Shown: one piece after another, positions 6,241 through 12,429 of the stretch
Numbering within the stretch: position 1 is the first letter of the stretch
Layout of the letters: each line of letters starts with the position of its first letter
DNA from: a virus
Strand: one strand, 5' to 3'
Virus record (IMG/VR): IMGVR_UViG_3300021406_000005
Location: 1-47,063 of that record
DNA length: 47,063 nucleotides
The notes under the pieces: generated by a model
Databases searched by the model: none
What the model saw: the letters and a program-made list of their open reading frames with translations, nothing else
Told to the model about the DNA's origin: nothing
Position numbers and translations under genes: made by a program

Positions 6241-6824
6241 CGCCGGAGCTGGAGCACATTCACTTGCCCAGTGTTCACGTCCGGGCCAAAGACGGCACGG
6301 GTTTCGATTACGAAGAGGATCTGTACGTCGGAACCAGAACCGAAGATCAACCCGTCTGGCGTGTGATCCGATTCGCAATCCTCGCAGCGGGGGAGCCAAT
6401 ATCGATCAGCGAAACATTCGACGAACTGTGCGAGGAAGAACTGGCGGAGATGGAGGAGCTGCTGCCAGTTCTCATGGACGAAGGAAACCCGGCGGCGGAA
6501 GCGCTGATGCGGGAATCGGCGCGAAACGAATTCGAGCGGCAGCTTCGAATTGGCGCTGGCGAAGAGCGGGCCTGCGCCAACTGCGGATGTTCCGAAACGC
6601 GCGCCTGTTCGGGCGGCTGCGGCTGGGCGACCGAGACGCTTTGTTCTAACTGCGCCGATTCCGTCGTTGAAGACGCCCCGCTGGTGGAGCTGGCCCAAAT
6701 GCGGTCGGACGGCCTGATCGACTTTACCCCTCCCGGTCTTCCGGAAAGTCCTGAACCGCTCGTCTCGCTGGTCAGCGACGCGGAGGCGACCCGCTTCCTG
6801 CGGGCGCGGAAGGCGGGCGCGTGA
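6237..6824 (+). CDS. Zinc-ribbon phage protein, 195 aa
   Basis: An acidic N-terminal region (about 1-100) precedes a cysteine-rich module at about 108-137: CANCGCSETRACSGGCGWATETLC ending with SNC. This spacing (CxxCxC...C...GCxW...LCxxC) is a recurrent small zinc module in phage early proteins, often just before host-takeover genes, without assigned function. It starts with an ATGA overlap. The C-terminal third is acidic and Pro-rich. Confidence 0.75.
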   Translation: MTPELEHIHLPSVHVRAKDGTGFDYEEDLYVGTRTEDQPVWRVIRFAILAAGEPISISETFDELCEEELAEMEELLPVLMDEGNPAAEALMRESARNEFERQLRIGAGEERACANCGCSETRACSGGCGWATETLCSNCADSVVEDAPLVELAQMRSDGLIDFTPPGLPESPEPLVSLVSDAEATRFLRARKAGA

Positions 6825-7120
6825 TGGTTCACATCGTCCAGTGCCTCTGTCCCCAGCGCCACTGCATCACGGCTGCCGCCTACGACGACGCGGACGGCAA
6901 ACCGCCAGGCACGGCCCTTGAGGCCCTCCAGGCGCTCAATGCGATGGCAATACGGGACGGTGTGATCAATCCCTGGTGCGGCATCTGCGGGAGCCGTGCC
7001 TGGCACTACGAGGACGGGCTTACCAGTTTCGTCACGCTGGACGAGGCGCGGCCGGCGCTGGCGCGCGCGATGGCCGACCAGTTAGCCACACGGCAATTCT
7101 TGAGGAGCGGGAGAAATTGA
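6824..7120 (+). CDS. Small protein with CxxC motif
   Basis: A 98-aa product. ATG 6824 shares one base with the preceding TGA; GTG 6821 is an in-frame alternative. Motifs are CLCPQRHC near the N-terminus and WCGICGSRAWHYEDG in the middle, enough Cys/His for one zinc site. The C-terminal part is helical. Early operon; no assigned function. Confidence 0.75.
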   Translation: MVHIVQCLCPQRHCITAAAYDDADGKPPGTALEALQALNAMAIRDGVINPWCGICGSRAWHYEDGLTSFVTLDEARPALARAMADQLATRQFLRSGRN

Positions 7121-7374
7121 TGAGAGACGCTTCCCTTCCCGTTCCTCCTCCGCTTGAAACGCCGCTCAACTGGCGCCGCGACCGCGACGGGGAATCGGAA
7201 GCGCGCGCGCGGCGGCTTTCGGCTGCCAGGATTCTGCCGATCGTTGAGCAATATAACGGCAGGCCGGAGATCGAGCTGCTGCTCGCGCTGGGCGAGGCCT
7301 GCCCGTTTACGCGCTGGTGGGAATGCGAGATCTGGCTTGGCGAGATCGATCGCATCAGGAGAGCCAGATCATGA
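7120..7374 (+). CDS. Small hypothetical early protein
   Basis: An 84-aa product starting at TGATG. The N-terminus is Pro-rich, then comes a basic segment (RRDRDGESEARARRLSAARI), then an amphipathic C-terminal half with Trp residues (FTRWWECEIWLGEIDRI). No zinc motif. No recognised family. Confidence 0.7.
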   Translation: MRDASLPVPPPLETPLNWRRDRDGESEARARRLSAARILPIVEQYNGRPEIELLLALGEACPFTRWWECEIWLGEIDRIRRARS

Positions 7375-7640
7375 TCATCTGCGAACTGCATCCCTACGCC
7401 TTGGATCCGAGCCCGCGGATGACCTGCACGGTGATGTTGATGCCTGGAGAGCCTGGATATCTGGCCGCCCACGCGGATGCTGAGGCGCGAATTGCACGGG
7501 GAGAAAGGCAGTGGTACTGCGAGCTCTGCGGGGGGCTCTGGCGCTGGACTGGAGAATGCGATCACATCGGGCTCTGGTTCTGGGGTATGGACTCTCTGGC
7601 CCAAGGCGCGCGGCCGCGCGACGCCGGAGGCAAACCCTGA
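7371..7640 (+). CDS. Small Cys/Trp-rich early protein
   Basis: An 89-aa product with an ATGA overlap. CELHPYAL, CTVMLMPGEPGYLAAHADAEARI and WYCELCGGLWRWTGECDHIGLWFWG give a CxxC plus C-x2-H arrangement, probably a zinc module. Unusually rich in Trp (five). Same coupled operon; function unknown. Confidence 0.75.
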   Translation: MIICELHPYALDPSPRMTCTVMLMPGEPGYLAAHADAEARIARGERQWYCELCGGLWRWTGECDHIGLWFWGMDSLAQGARPRDAGGKP

Positions 7641-7984
7641 TGAAATTCTTGTGCAGATTGCATCCCTCCGGGTGTGCATGCAGTTGTTGGGATGAGAGAA
7701 TCCGGAGCCGGTCAGACAAGCACCGGCAGATGGCGATGGGAACTGCACTTCTCCTGCTCGGCGGATGTAACTCGATGCCTGAGCGCCGCTACACGTGCGC
7801 CGAAATGCTGGGCGTCCCTCCGCGCCAGGGTTACATCGCGATTCTTCCGCCCGGCTATTCGACCATAAGCAGCATGCAGATCGATCCCCGCAGCGGCAGC
7901 GTTGTCGAAGTGCCCGATTTCCGCATGTGGGACGAACGGGATCACCTGGTCTGCGACGAGCGGGGAAAGGACGTCGAGCGGTGA
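7640..7984 (+). CDS. Putative lipoprotein
   Basis: From ATG 7640 the product is 114 aa. The strongest signal is internal: basic residues (RSRSDKHRQ), then MAMGTALLLLGGC, a lipobox with Cys43 as the lipidation site. Translation could instead start at ATG 7730, giving an 84-aa lipoprotein with a very short n-region. The mature part (SMPERRYTCAEMLG ... SVVEVPDFRMWDERD) has no known domain. An early-expressed lipoprotein may act in superinfection exclusion, which is inference. Confidence 0.6.
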   Translation: MKFLCRLHPSGCACSCWDERIRSRSDKHRQMAMGTALLLLGGCNSMPERRYTCAEMLGVPPRQGYIAILPPGYSTISSMQIDPRSGSVVEVPDFRMWDERDHLVCDERGKDVER

Positions 7985-8187
7985 ACTGGACCGTGGCAGC
8001 GCTCCACATGCGTGCCTCCTACATAACCGAGCACGCGGATTCCCTCTACGTACGGGTGAAGACCGGCGAACGCATGGAGACCTACCCGCTGTCGGAGCTG
8101 CGCGGCGTGGTGGCGATCCGCGAGGCCTTCCGGCTGCTGCTGCGCGACGAAGAGCCGGCGAGATTCAAACCGCCGGAGGAAACCTGA
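7981..8187 (+). CDS. Small beta-strand-rich hypothetical protein
   Basis: A 68-aa product from a GTG overlapping the stop as GTGA. Strand-like stretches (ASYITEHADSLYVRVKTGERMETYPLSELRGVVAI read in pieces) precede a C-terminal helix (REAFRLLLRDEEPARF). It lies directly upstream of the HNH gene in the same operon. No recognised family. Confidence 0.7.
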   Translation: MNWTVAALHMRASYITEHADSLYVRVKTGERMETYPLSELRGVVAIREAFRLLLRDEEPARFKPPEET

Positions 8188-8543
8188 TGCCGATCCGCCG
8201 CGAGCTTCGAAAATACTACGGCCCGGCCTGGAGACGCTTCCGCAGCGTGATGATCGAGCGTCACGGCTCGCGCTGCTCGAAGTGTGGCCGCAAGGTTACC
8301 AGATATCTGAACCTGTGCCACACCAGCCACGATCCGAGAACCTCGCCAGTCGCCCTGATGTGTCCCGGGGATCACAACCGTCACGATGCCGGCCACCGAT
8401 TGGCTGTAGAGCGCAGGAACCGCGCTAAACGCTACGGTCAGCTGTGGCTGTGGCCGGAGATCGAGCATGCTCCGTTCGCGGCGTGGATGCTGCCGAAGAG
8501 CGCGCGGGTCACGGATGCGGGGAAGCAGGGAGGGTTGTTCTGA
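8187..8543 (+). CDS. HNH endonuclease-like protein
   Basis: A 118-aa product, start TGATG. Near the N-terminus it has YYGPAWRRFRSVMIERHG, then CSKCGRK, then LCHTSHD, then CPGDHNRHDAGHR. This is the standard zinc-stabilised HNH layout (CxxC ... H ... C/H-x-x-HN). The His of CHTSH and the Asn/His of HNRH would form the active site. In phages such small HNH proteins act in packaging or as homing nucleases; here it sits in an early operon, so the former is less obvious. Confidence 0.8.
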   Translation: MPIRRELRKYYGPAWRRFRSVMIERHGSRCSKCGRKVTRYLNLCHTSHDPRTSPVALMCPGDHNRHDAGHRLAVERRNRAKRYGQLWLWPEIEHAPFAAWMLPKSARVTDAGKQGGLF

Positions 8544-8776
8544 GCCTAAACGACGTACACAGGTACACCAGCAACGGCGAAGAGGCCAAGTACCACATAC
8601 ATTCCCTCGTGCGTATCGACGCTGCCCAGAATGATGGCTACCGCTATCAGTGTCGTGTGTGTGGTTCACGACTGAAGGTGAAAAGCGGAGTAATGATCGA
8701 CGAGCTGAAGGCTCTGATTGTAGCTAAAAGCTGTTCGGCTGAAAGCCGGAGGTTTCAACCTGAGGATGGGAAATGA
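8540..8776 (+). CDS. Small CxxC protein with probable CTG start
   Basis: The frame has no ATG, GTG or TTG near its expected beginning. A CTG at 8540 overlaps the preceding stop as CTGA and follows GGAGGG by five bases, matching the spacing of its neighbours, so CTG is the likely start (78 aa). The protein contains HIHSLVRI and YQCRVCGSRLKVKSG, one CxxC knuckle. Early operon; function unknown. Confidence 0.6.
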   Translation: MSLNDVHRYTSNGEEAKYHIHSLVRIDAAQNDGYRYQCRVCGSRLKVKSGVMIDELKALIVAKSCSAESRRFQPEDGK

Positions 8777-9027
8777 AAGTCTTCATGGCTCTCCTCCAGA
8801 CCGCGACGGCCACGGTCCAGTGGATGCTGGTGCAGGACTCGCTGCGCTTTCAGGGCGAGTTGAATCGGAAGTACGGACCGGAGGTCATGTCGCTCGCCCG
8901 TGACCGCCGCATCAGAACAGGGCCTCGCGCCGGTCTGATTCCGTTCGCGTGTTTCATGACGTTGGTGGCTGCTTACTGCTGGTGGCGTGCGTGGAAGGAA
9001 GTGAAGCGGCTGAATGCAACCGAATAA
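8773..9027 (+). CDS. Small membrane protein, last of early operon
   Basis: An 84-aa product with an ATGA overlap. The N-terminal half is amphipathic (VFMALLQTATATVQWMLVQDSL). Residues about 56-76 form one transmembrane helix (LIPFACFMTLVAAYCWWRAW), followed by a basic-acidic tail. Topology and size would allow a holin or a host-membrane effector; its place in the early operon favours the latter. Confidence 0.7.
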   Translation: MKVFMALLQTATATVQWMLVQDSLRFQGELNRKYGPEVMSLARDRRIRTGPRAGLIPFACFMTLVAAYCWWRAWKEVKRLNATE

Positions 9028-9037
9028 ACGCAGCGGA

Positions 9038-9097
9038 CACCCGCGCAGCTGCATGTATTGCGAAGCGCAATTTCGATTGCATTGTGCTGCGCGGGTG
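9038..9097. terminator. Strong hairpin: terminator or operator
   Basis: A perfect 12-bp inverted repeat, CACCCGCGCAGC (9038-9049) with GCTGCGCGGGTG (9086-9097). Its 36-base loop holds a second perfect dyad, ATTGCGAAGCGCAAT (9057-9071). It lies directly after the early operon. There is no T-run, so Rho-independent termination is uncertain. The right arm overlaps the spacer of the promoter at 9077-9106, so it could equally be the operator of the downstream regulator. Confidence 0.5.
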
Positions 9098-9106
9098 CCT
9101 TAGAAT
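9077..9106 (+). promoter_or_regulatory. Promoter with TAGAAT -10, leaderless geometry
   Basis: TTGCAT (9077-9082), an 18-base spacer, TAGAAT (9101-9106), then eight bases to ATG 9115. Transcription would begin at or next to the start codon. No Shine-Dalgarno sequence is present. Confidence 0.55.
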
Positions 9107-9114
9107 TGCCCTTC

Positions 9115-9651
9115 ATGCCCTCCGCCGCAGCCAAACAAGCCCTGTCCCCCACGATGTCCAAAGCCGATGTCTGCGCGTACGTAGGCAAGTCGAAGCGCAC
9201 GATCGACAACTACATCGCGACCGGGCGGCTGGCAGTCGCCTACTTCCAGGGACCGAACGGGAAGACGGGAATTTTCCAGCGCGCTGACGTTGAAGCGCTG
9301 AAGGTGGATCTGGAGACGCCGACGTACCGACCGCCGGTGGTGCGCGAGTCCAACTATGAAAGGTCGGCAGCAACCGCGGTCGGGCCCCACGTTCCCGAGG
9401 CGTCCCGTCTCCAGCACTTTCTCGCCGAGGTCCTGCGCGCCTATCCTGTGGACCGCATCAGGCCGTGGCTCACTCTGGCCGAGGCTGCTGACTACTCCGG
9501 CCTTCCCGCCGGCTGGCTGCTCGCCCAGGCGCGAGAGGGAAAGTGCGGAAGCATCGCCGATCCGCCCCGCCCCGGGGTCATTCGCGCTATCAACGTGGGT
9601 ACCGGCAGCAAAGAATTCTGGCGCTTCCATCGAGCCAGTCTCACCAAATAA
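9115..9651 (+). CDS. Regulator with two helix-turn-helix domains (Xis/AlpA-like)
   Basis: A 178-aa protein with two excisionase/MerR-type winged helices. The first is near residues 14-65 (MSKADVCAYVGKSKRTIDNYIATGRL ... IFQRADVEALK). The second is near 118-176 (WLTLAEAADYSGLPAGWLLAQAREG ... EFWRFHRASL). Tandem modules of this kind bind direct repeats to bend DNA or repress. Because it follows a hairpin overlapping its own promoter it may be autoregulated. It is the best visible candidate for an excisionase or lysogeny regulator. Start could also be ATG 9154. Its TAA lies within an 8-bp direct repeat of the adjacent insertion. Confidence 0.7.
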   Translation: MPSAAAKQALSPTMSKADVCAYVGKSKRTIDNYIATGRLAVAYFQGPNGKTGIFQRADVEALKVDLETPTYRPPVVRESNYERSAATAVGPHVPEASRLQHFLAEVLRAYPVDRIRPWLTLAEAADYSGLPAGWLLAQAREGKCGSIADPPRPGVIRAINVGTGSKEFWRFHRASLTK

Positions 9652-9653
9652 TG
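9646..9653. repeat. Left 8-bp direct repeat (target-site duplication candidate)
   Basis: AAATAATG, identical to 10187-10194 and directly abutting the left terminal inverted repeat. It includes the stop codon of the upstream regulator. Confidence 0.65.
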
Positions 9654-10186
9654 GGGAATTATATACATGATTCCCCCGCTCTAGGAGTGAAAATAAAGAC
9701 AATGCAGGATACACCTGAATTCCAGCCTCCAACGACTTACACAAAACACAAGCCGGAAGAGATAGCTGCGGACGCGGCGCACAACGCCGCACTTCACTCC
9801 ATGAAAATGCCACCGTGTCCATGGTGCGCATCAGAGGAGAAACGCACTGGGCGAAGGGCTTGTTCTAAGCATCCTAATGGGGATTTCGCGCCTCCTCCTG
9901 CGAGGACCAGTCCGTTTTCTTGGGCATCGGTGGCCGGAGCAGATCCCGAACCGGTTGAGGTCACGGAATTTGAAGGACGGCCATGCGTTTACACATTAGG
10001 ATGCGCTGATCCGTTTTTCCTGGACGACCCTTCGGTGTTGCTCTATGCAGACGAGATGGAGCGTCCGAAGAACCTGAAAACCCAGGCCGAGATGAACGAG
10101 TTGGAGGCGCAATGGCGTCGGCGGGCTGGTGAAAGACATAGTTGGAGAGGACCAAGATGACCGGGGTAATTATGTATATAATTCCC
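9654..10186. mobile_element. 533-bp cassette with terminal inverted repeats and target duplication
   Basis: The ends are perfect 15-bp inverted repeats: GGGAATTATATACAT (9654-9668) and ATGTATATAATTCCC (10172-10186). Each is also half of a wider 24-bp near-palindrome. The direct repeat AAATAATG abuts both outer edges. Removing the element plus one repeat copy joins a frame upstream (9600s) to the open frame ending at 10313. The single cargo gene has lower GC3 than its neighbours. No transposase is present, so it would be a non-autonomous, MITE-like carrier. The alternative is two copies of a repressor-binding palindrome around a moron gene. Confidence 0.6.
9702..10160 (+). CDS. Cargo gene of insertion: hypothetical Cys-containing protein
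   Basis: A 152-aa product if started at ATG 9702; GTG 9687 and ATG 9651 (overlapping the upstream TAA) are in frame. PCPWCASEEKRTGRRACSKH suggests a CxxC...C-x2-H zinc site. Later stretches include VEVTEFEGRPCVYTLGC and an acidic-basic helix at the end (EMNELEAQWRRRAGERH). Third codon positions are often A or T, unlike the phage genes around it, indicating recent acquisition. The gene almost fills the space between the inverted repeats. No family recognised. Confidence 0.6.
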   Translation: MQDTPEFQPPTTYTKHKPEEIAADAAHNAALHSMKMPPCPWCASEEKRTGRRACSKHPNGDFAPPPARTSPFSWASVAGADPEPVEVTEFEGRPCVYTLGCADPFFLDDPSVLLYADEMERPKNLKTQAEMNELEAQWRRRAGERHSWRGPR

Positions 10187-10313
10187 AAATAATGACCTCA
10201 ACTCGCGAACTGAACTGCAACGCCTGCGGAACGAAGTAGAGGACATTGTCAGCGTGAAGGATATCCACGGCTGGCTGCGACGCGCCGTGCCCTGCGGGAT
10301 CGATCCGCTCTAA
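10182..10313 (+). pseudogene. Open frame without start, probable remnant cut by the insertion
   Basis: A 43-codon frame after a stop at 10179, with coding-like content (NSRTELQRLRNEVEDIV, then KDIHGWLRRAVPCGIDPL). It ends at a TAA interlocked with the convergent stop at 10310, as real genes here do. It has no ATG, and only a GTG at 10254 would give 19 residues. If the 9654-10186 element and one direct repeat are removed, the frame continues upstream through codons reading SGASIEPVSPNN inside the end of the regulator gene. It is therefore probably the 3' part of a disrupted overlapping gene. Confidence 0.4.
10187..10194. repeat. Right 8-bp direct repeat (target-site duplication candidate)
   Basis: AAATAATG, identical to 9646-9653, directly following the right terminal inverted repeat. 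Confidence 0.65.
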
Positions 10314-10720
10314 GCCGGATCCGCCAGCTTCGTAGCCACGTACTTCCGGTGGCCGATCTGCTCCTTCGTCACCAGCGCGTCGACCTCAGGCTGCGTAAGA
10401 AACCGCGCGAGCGCCTTCAGCGTGACGGACACCGCCGCGAGAAAGTTCACGGCGCCGAGCTTCCTGCGGGCTTTTGCGATGTCGACCACCGACTCGAAGC
10501 TCCGCGCGCCGATGTCGAGCGAATAGCGATCGCCGGAACGCACGAAGGTCTCGGTGGCCGGTGAGTTCACGACGAGCGCCTTCAACTCGTTGCCGAGCTT
10601 CACGTACAGGGCTTCGGTCGGTTTGAACGCATCATGGAGGGCCTGGACCTCGCCGAAGTTGTCGATCAGGCTGCGGGGAATCTCGATCTCTGCTGGTTTC
10701 TCTGCTGGTTTTGGTGCCAT
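10310..10720 (-). CDS. Hypothetical protein, last gene of packaging/lysis operon
   Basis: A 136-aa, mostly helical product with a Lys/Pro/Glu-rich N-terminus. The middle contains LYVKLGNELKALVV and SVVDIAKARRKLGAV; the end is LARFLTQPEVDALVTKEQIGHRKYVATKL. No recognised domain. The start ATG 10720 lies nine bases after a leftward GTCGAAT, with no Shine-Dalgarno sequence, 20 bases downstream of the lysozyme stop. It may therefore have its own leaderless transcript as well as read-through from the operon. Confidence 0.75.
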   Translation of the reverse strand: MAPKPAEKPAEIEIPRSLIDNFGEVQALHDAFKPTEALYVKLGNELKALVVNSPATETFVRSGDRYSLDIGARSFESVVDIAKARRKLGAVNFLAAVSVTLKALARFLTQPEVDALVTKEQIGHRKYVATKLADPA

Positions 10721-10729
10721 GAAGAACGA

Positions 10730-10736
10730 ATTCGAC
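10730..10736 (-). promoter_or_regulatory. GTCGAAT element, N9 before ATG 10720
   Basis: Leftward GTCGAAT followed by nine bases (pyrimidine-rich, so not a Shine-Dalgarno site) and ATG. Confidence 0.6.
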
Positions 10737-10740
10737 GGGA

Positions 10741-11223
10741 TCAGCGGCCACCGCTGACAAGCCCTTCGCCATCTGCGGTCGCATTCGTGTGTCCGGAGGG
10801 GACGGGAACGGGGATGATTTGCGGCGACGCCGAGTCGACGAGAAGCCGTTCGAGCAGCCGCCGCGACACCAGCCCCGGCTGAACGTTGCCGTGCTTGTCC
10901 GTGGTGTGGAGCGGATTGGTTATATTATCGGCACCCATCAGCACAGCATGAAGAGCTGCGCGCCCGACGTTGTAGCCGAATGAAACAAACGCCGCCGCTT
11001 TGACGAGGGGTTCAGATGCCACCATAGCCAGCAGCGGCGCCTGGTCGGCAGTAAAGTACGCCACCGATTCGTTGTGCGTGCAGGTGTCCCCGGCTTTCAC
11101 GTTCAGCGTATGGCCGCGCCCGATGGTCCATACACCGCCCGGGTCCTTGAATGCGGTCAGTTTCTCCGGACCTTCGAATGCGCCGATCAGCGCGGAACTG
11201 AGTTCGGCAAGAGACGGAGGCAT
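10741..11223 (-). CDS. Endolysin, GH24 phage lysozyme
   Basis: A 160-aa muramidase that would cleave the glycan backbone of peptidoglycan at lysis. The N-terminal motif FEG...LTAFKDPGGVWTIGRGHT carries the expected catalytic trio: E17, D27 and T33. The E-to-D spacing is one residue longer than in T4 lysozyme. No signal peptide is seen, so release would need a holin. The C-terminus is Pro/Val/Gly-rich and degenerate (PVPVPSGHT). ATG lies one base after the previous stop. No spanin genes are evident nearby. Confidence 0.85.
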   Translation of the reverse strand: MPPSLAELSSALIGAFEGPEKLTAFKDPGGVWTIGRGHTLNVKAGDTCTHNESVAYFTADQAPLLAMVASEPLVKAAAFVSFGYNVGRAALHAVLMGADNITNPLHTTDKHGNVQPGLVSRRLLERLLVDSASPQIIPVPVPSGHTNATADGEGLVSGGR

Positions 11224-11224
11224 C

Positions 11225-11395
11225 TCAATGCTTCCAGGCGCTCGCGTTCTTCGCGAACCGAGCTTCTTTGCGGAGAGAGTCCGATTTACTCTGAAGCGCT
11301 TCCGCCAGTTTGCCCGCCGGGATCTTCTCGCCCGGCGGAACTCCCAGCCTCCGATGCAGCTTGCCCTTGTTCGCGGGCTTGATTCTGATCGCCAT
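11225..11395 (-). CDS. Small conserved phage protein (KPANKGKLHRRLGV type)
   Basis: A 56-aa, very basic product (AIRIKPANKGKLHRRLG, then GEKIPAGKLAEAL, ending RFAKNASAWKH). Proteins with this pattern are common in phage genomes near structural or lysis genes, without known role. ATG 11395 lies nine bases after a leftward GTCGAAT, and no Shine-Dalgarno site is present. The whole 5' part, including the signal, lies inside the upstream gene's 3' end in another frame. Confidence 0.75.
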   Translation of the reverse strand: MAIRIKPANKGKLHRRLGVPPGEKIPAGKLAEALQSKSDSLRKEARFAKNASAWKH

Positions 11396-11648
11396 GAAGA
11401 GGAGATTCGACGCTCGAGCCCGCGAGGTACGACGCCAGGGACGACAGTAACCGCTCCAGCGCAGCGCCAAGCTCTATAAACTCGTCCAGGGCATCTTCGA
11501 GTGGCGCGCTTCTCATGTGCCCGAGCAGCGCACACGCCTGTCCAGCGAGTGCCTCAAGCAGCCGGCTTCCGCGCTGCATCTCGGCGTAAACCGCGTTGCC
11601 AATCAGATCCGAAATACGATCCGCCGTCTCGAAAGGCTTAACCGGCAT
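11286..11648 (-). CDS. Hypothetical helical protein with long same-strand overlap
   Basis: A 120-aa product. ATG 11648 shares a base with the preceding TGA. Residues 1-75 are well-formed helix (ADRISDLIGNAVYAEM, LLEALAGQACALLGHM, FIELGAALERLLSSLASYL). From about residue 80 on the sequence is Gln/Gly/Ser-rich and overlaps the 56-aa gene by 110 bases in another frame, so the tail may be a passive read-through. Role unknown. Confidence 0.65.
   Translation of the reverse strand: MPVKPFETADRISDLIGNAVYAEMQRGSRLLEALAGQACALLGHMRSAPLEDALDEFIELGAALERLLSSLASYLAGSSVESPLHGDQNQAREQGQAASEAGSSAGREDPGGQTGGSASE
11405..11411 (-). promoter_or_regulatory. GTCGAAT element, N9 before ATG 11395
   Basis: Leftward GTCGAATC, eight more bases, then ATG. 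It is embedded in the coding sequence of the 11286-11648 gene. Confidence 0.6.
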
Positions 11649-11827
11649 CACCAGTACCCCCGCACCGTTGGACAGCTGCGGCTGTGCGTCTCCCCCGCCA
11701 TGGCGTCGCAGTGCCAGCAGCGTCCCGGCTTCGGCAGCGATCGGGCAAAGCGCCGGTCCGCGAGCCATATTACCGCCCAAAACGCGAGCGCGAACGCCGG
11801 GACGAGGTACCAGTGCCAGTCGCCCAC
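11648..11827 (-). CDS. 59-aa membrane protein, holin candidate
   Basis: GTG 11827 lies six bases after the upstream TAA, and the stop overlaps the next ATG (TGATG), so it fits the operon tightly. The N-terminus is short (MGDWHWY). A single transmembrane helix follows (LVPAFALAFWAVIWLAD, about 8-24), then a basic segment RRFARSLPKPGR and a CWHCDAMAG...C cluster. It is three genes upstream of the lysozyme and the only membrane protein of this operon, so it is the holin candidate by position. The Cys motif is unusual for a holin. Confidence 0.6.
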   Translation of the reverse strand: MGDWHWYLVPAFALAFWAVIWLADRRFARSLPKPGRCWHCDAMAGETHSRSCPTVRGYW

Positions 11828-11833
11828 GACAGC

Positions 11834-12199
11834 TTACGACGCCGGTGGCGGAGGAGGTGGAAGAGTCGCGGGCGTGTTGGCGAGGACTGCGGCGGCGAGT
11901 TGCGTGTCGTTGGTGTTGAGCTGGGCCACACTGGCATCGATCGACGCCTGAACCGCAGCCAGCGCCACCGGATCGTTGGCCGCTATTGCCGCTGCGAGTT
12001 GAACTGAAAGCGACGTCTGGGACGCTGCCAAGCCCTGAATTAATACGAGAGTGGAGCCCTCGACGGTCGTGTTATTTGCGACCTCCGCGACGAGCGCGGC
12101 TACGTTAATCATCATGGTCTCCTGATTTTTGAGGATGGTCTTCTCGTTCGCGAGGATGGCGGATTCGGTCGCGTCGGGCTTCCGGTCGAGGAAAGACAC
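11834..12199 (-). CDS. Helical repeat/coiled-coil protein
   Basis: A 121-aa product from a GTG. After KTILKNQETMMINVAALVAEVANNTT it is almost entirely Ala/Leu/Gln helix with coiled-coil character. It ends in a Pro run (residues about 113-119). Similar low-complexity helical proteins occur near phage lysis and packaging genes. CATACT lies seven bases before the GTG, which could be a leaderless -10. A 35-bp gap separates it from the upstream gene. Confidence 0.7.
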   Translation of the reverse strand: MSFLDRKPDATESAILANEKTILKNQETMMINVAALVAEVANNTTVEGSTLVLIQGLAASQTSLSVQLAAAIAANDPVALAAVQASIDASVAQLNTNDTQLAAAVLANTPATLPPPPPPAS

Positions 12200-12234
12200 T
12201 GAAGTAAGTATGCGCCCGTTTTATGAAAGTGCTG

Positions 12235-12429
12235 TCACTTCTCGGCAGCATAACGCTCGGCCATCTCCAGCGCCCTCGGCCAGGGTATGAGGAGGGTCCG
12301 GCAGTCGGGGTGTGTCTCGATGGCGTCGATTCTAATCCCGGCTGCGGAGTATGTGACTCCGATGCCCTGCTTCGGGTCATCGTAGATTCTCCTGGGTTTG
12401 CCTTCGTCGCCGTGCCCGCTGTCCGTCAC
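12235..12429 (-). CDS. Small hypothetical protein after TerL
   Basis: A 64-aa product. GTG 12429 overlaps the TerL stop as GTGA. The content includes RRIYDDPKQGIGVTYSAAGIRID followed by HPDCRTLLIPWPRALEMAERYAAEK, a strand-rich part then a helix. No recognised family. Coupling to the terminase suggests expression with packaging proteins. Confidence 0.7.
   Translation of the reverse strand: MTDSGHGDEGKPRRIYDDPKQGIGVTYSAAGIRIDAIETHPDCRTLLIPWPRALEMAERYAAEK

Noticed and set aside
7851-7863. Leftward GTCGAATAGCCGG, 13 bases identical to the portal signal
   Set aside because: It lies inside a rightward coding gene (codons for PPGYST) and has no start codon 8-9 bases downstream.
7981-8187. Resemblance of the 68-aa product to the N-terminus of Cas1
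   Set aside because: Only a short, generic strand pattern; no catalytic residues, no repeats and no other cas-like genes.
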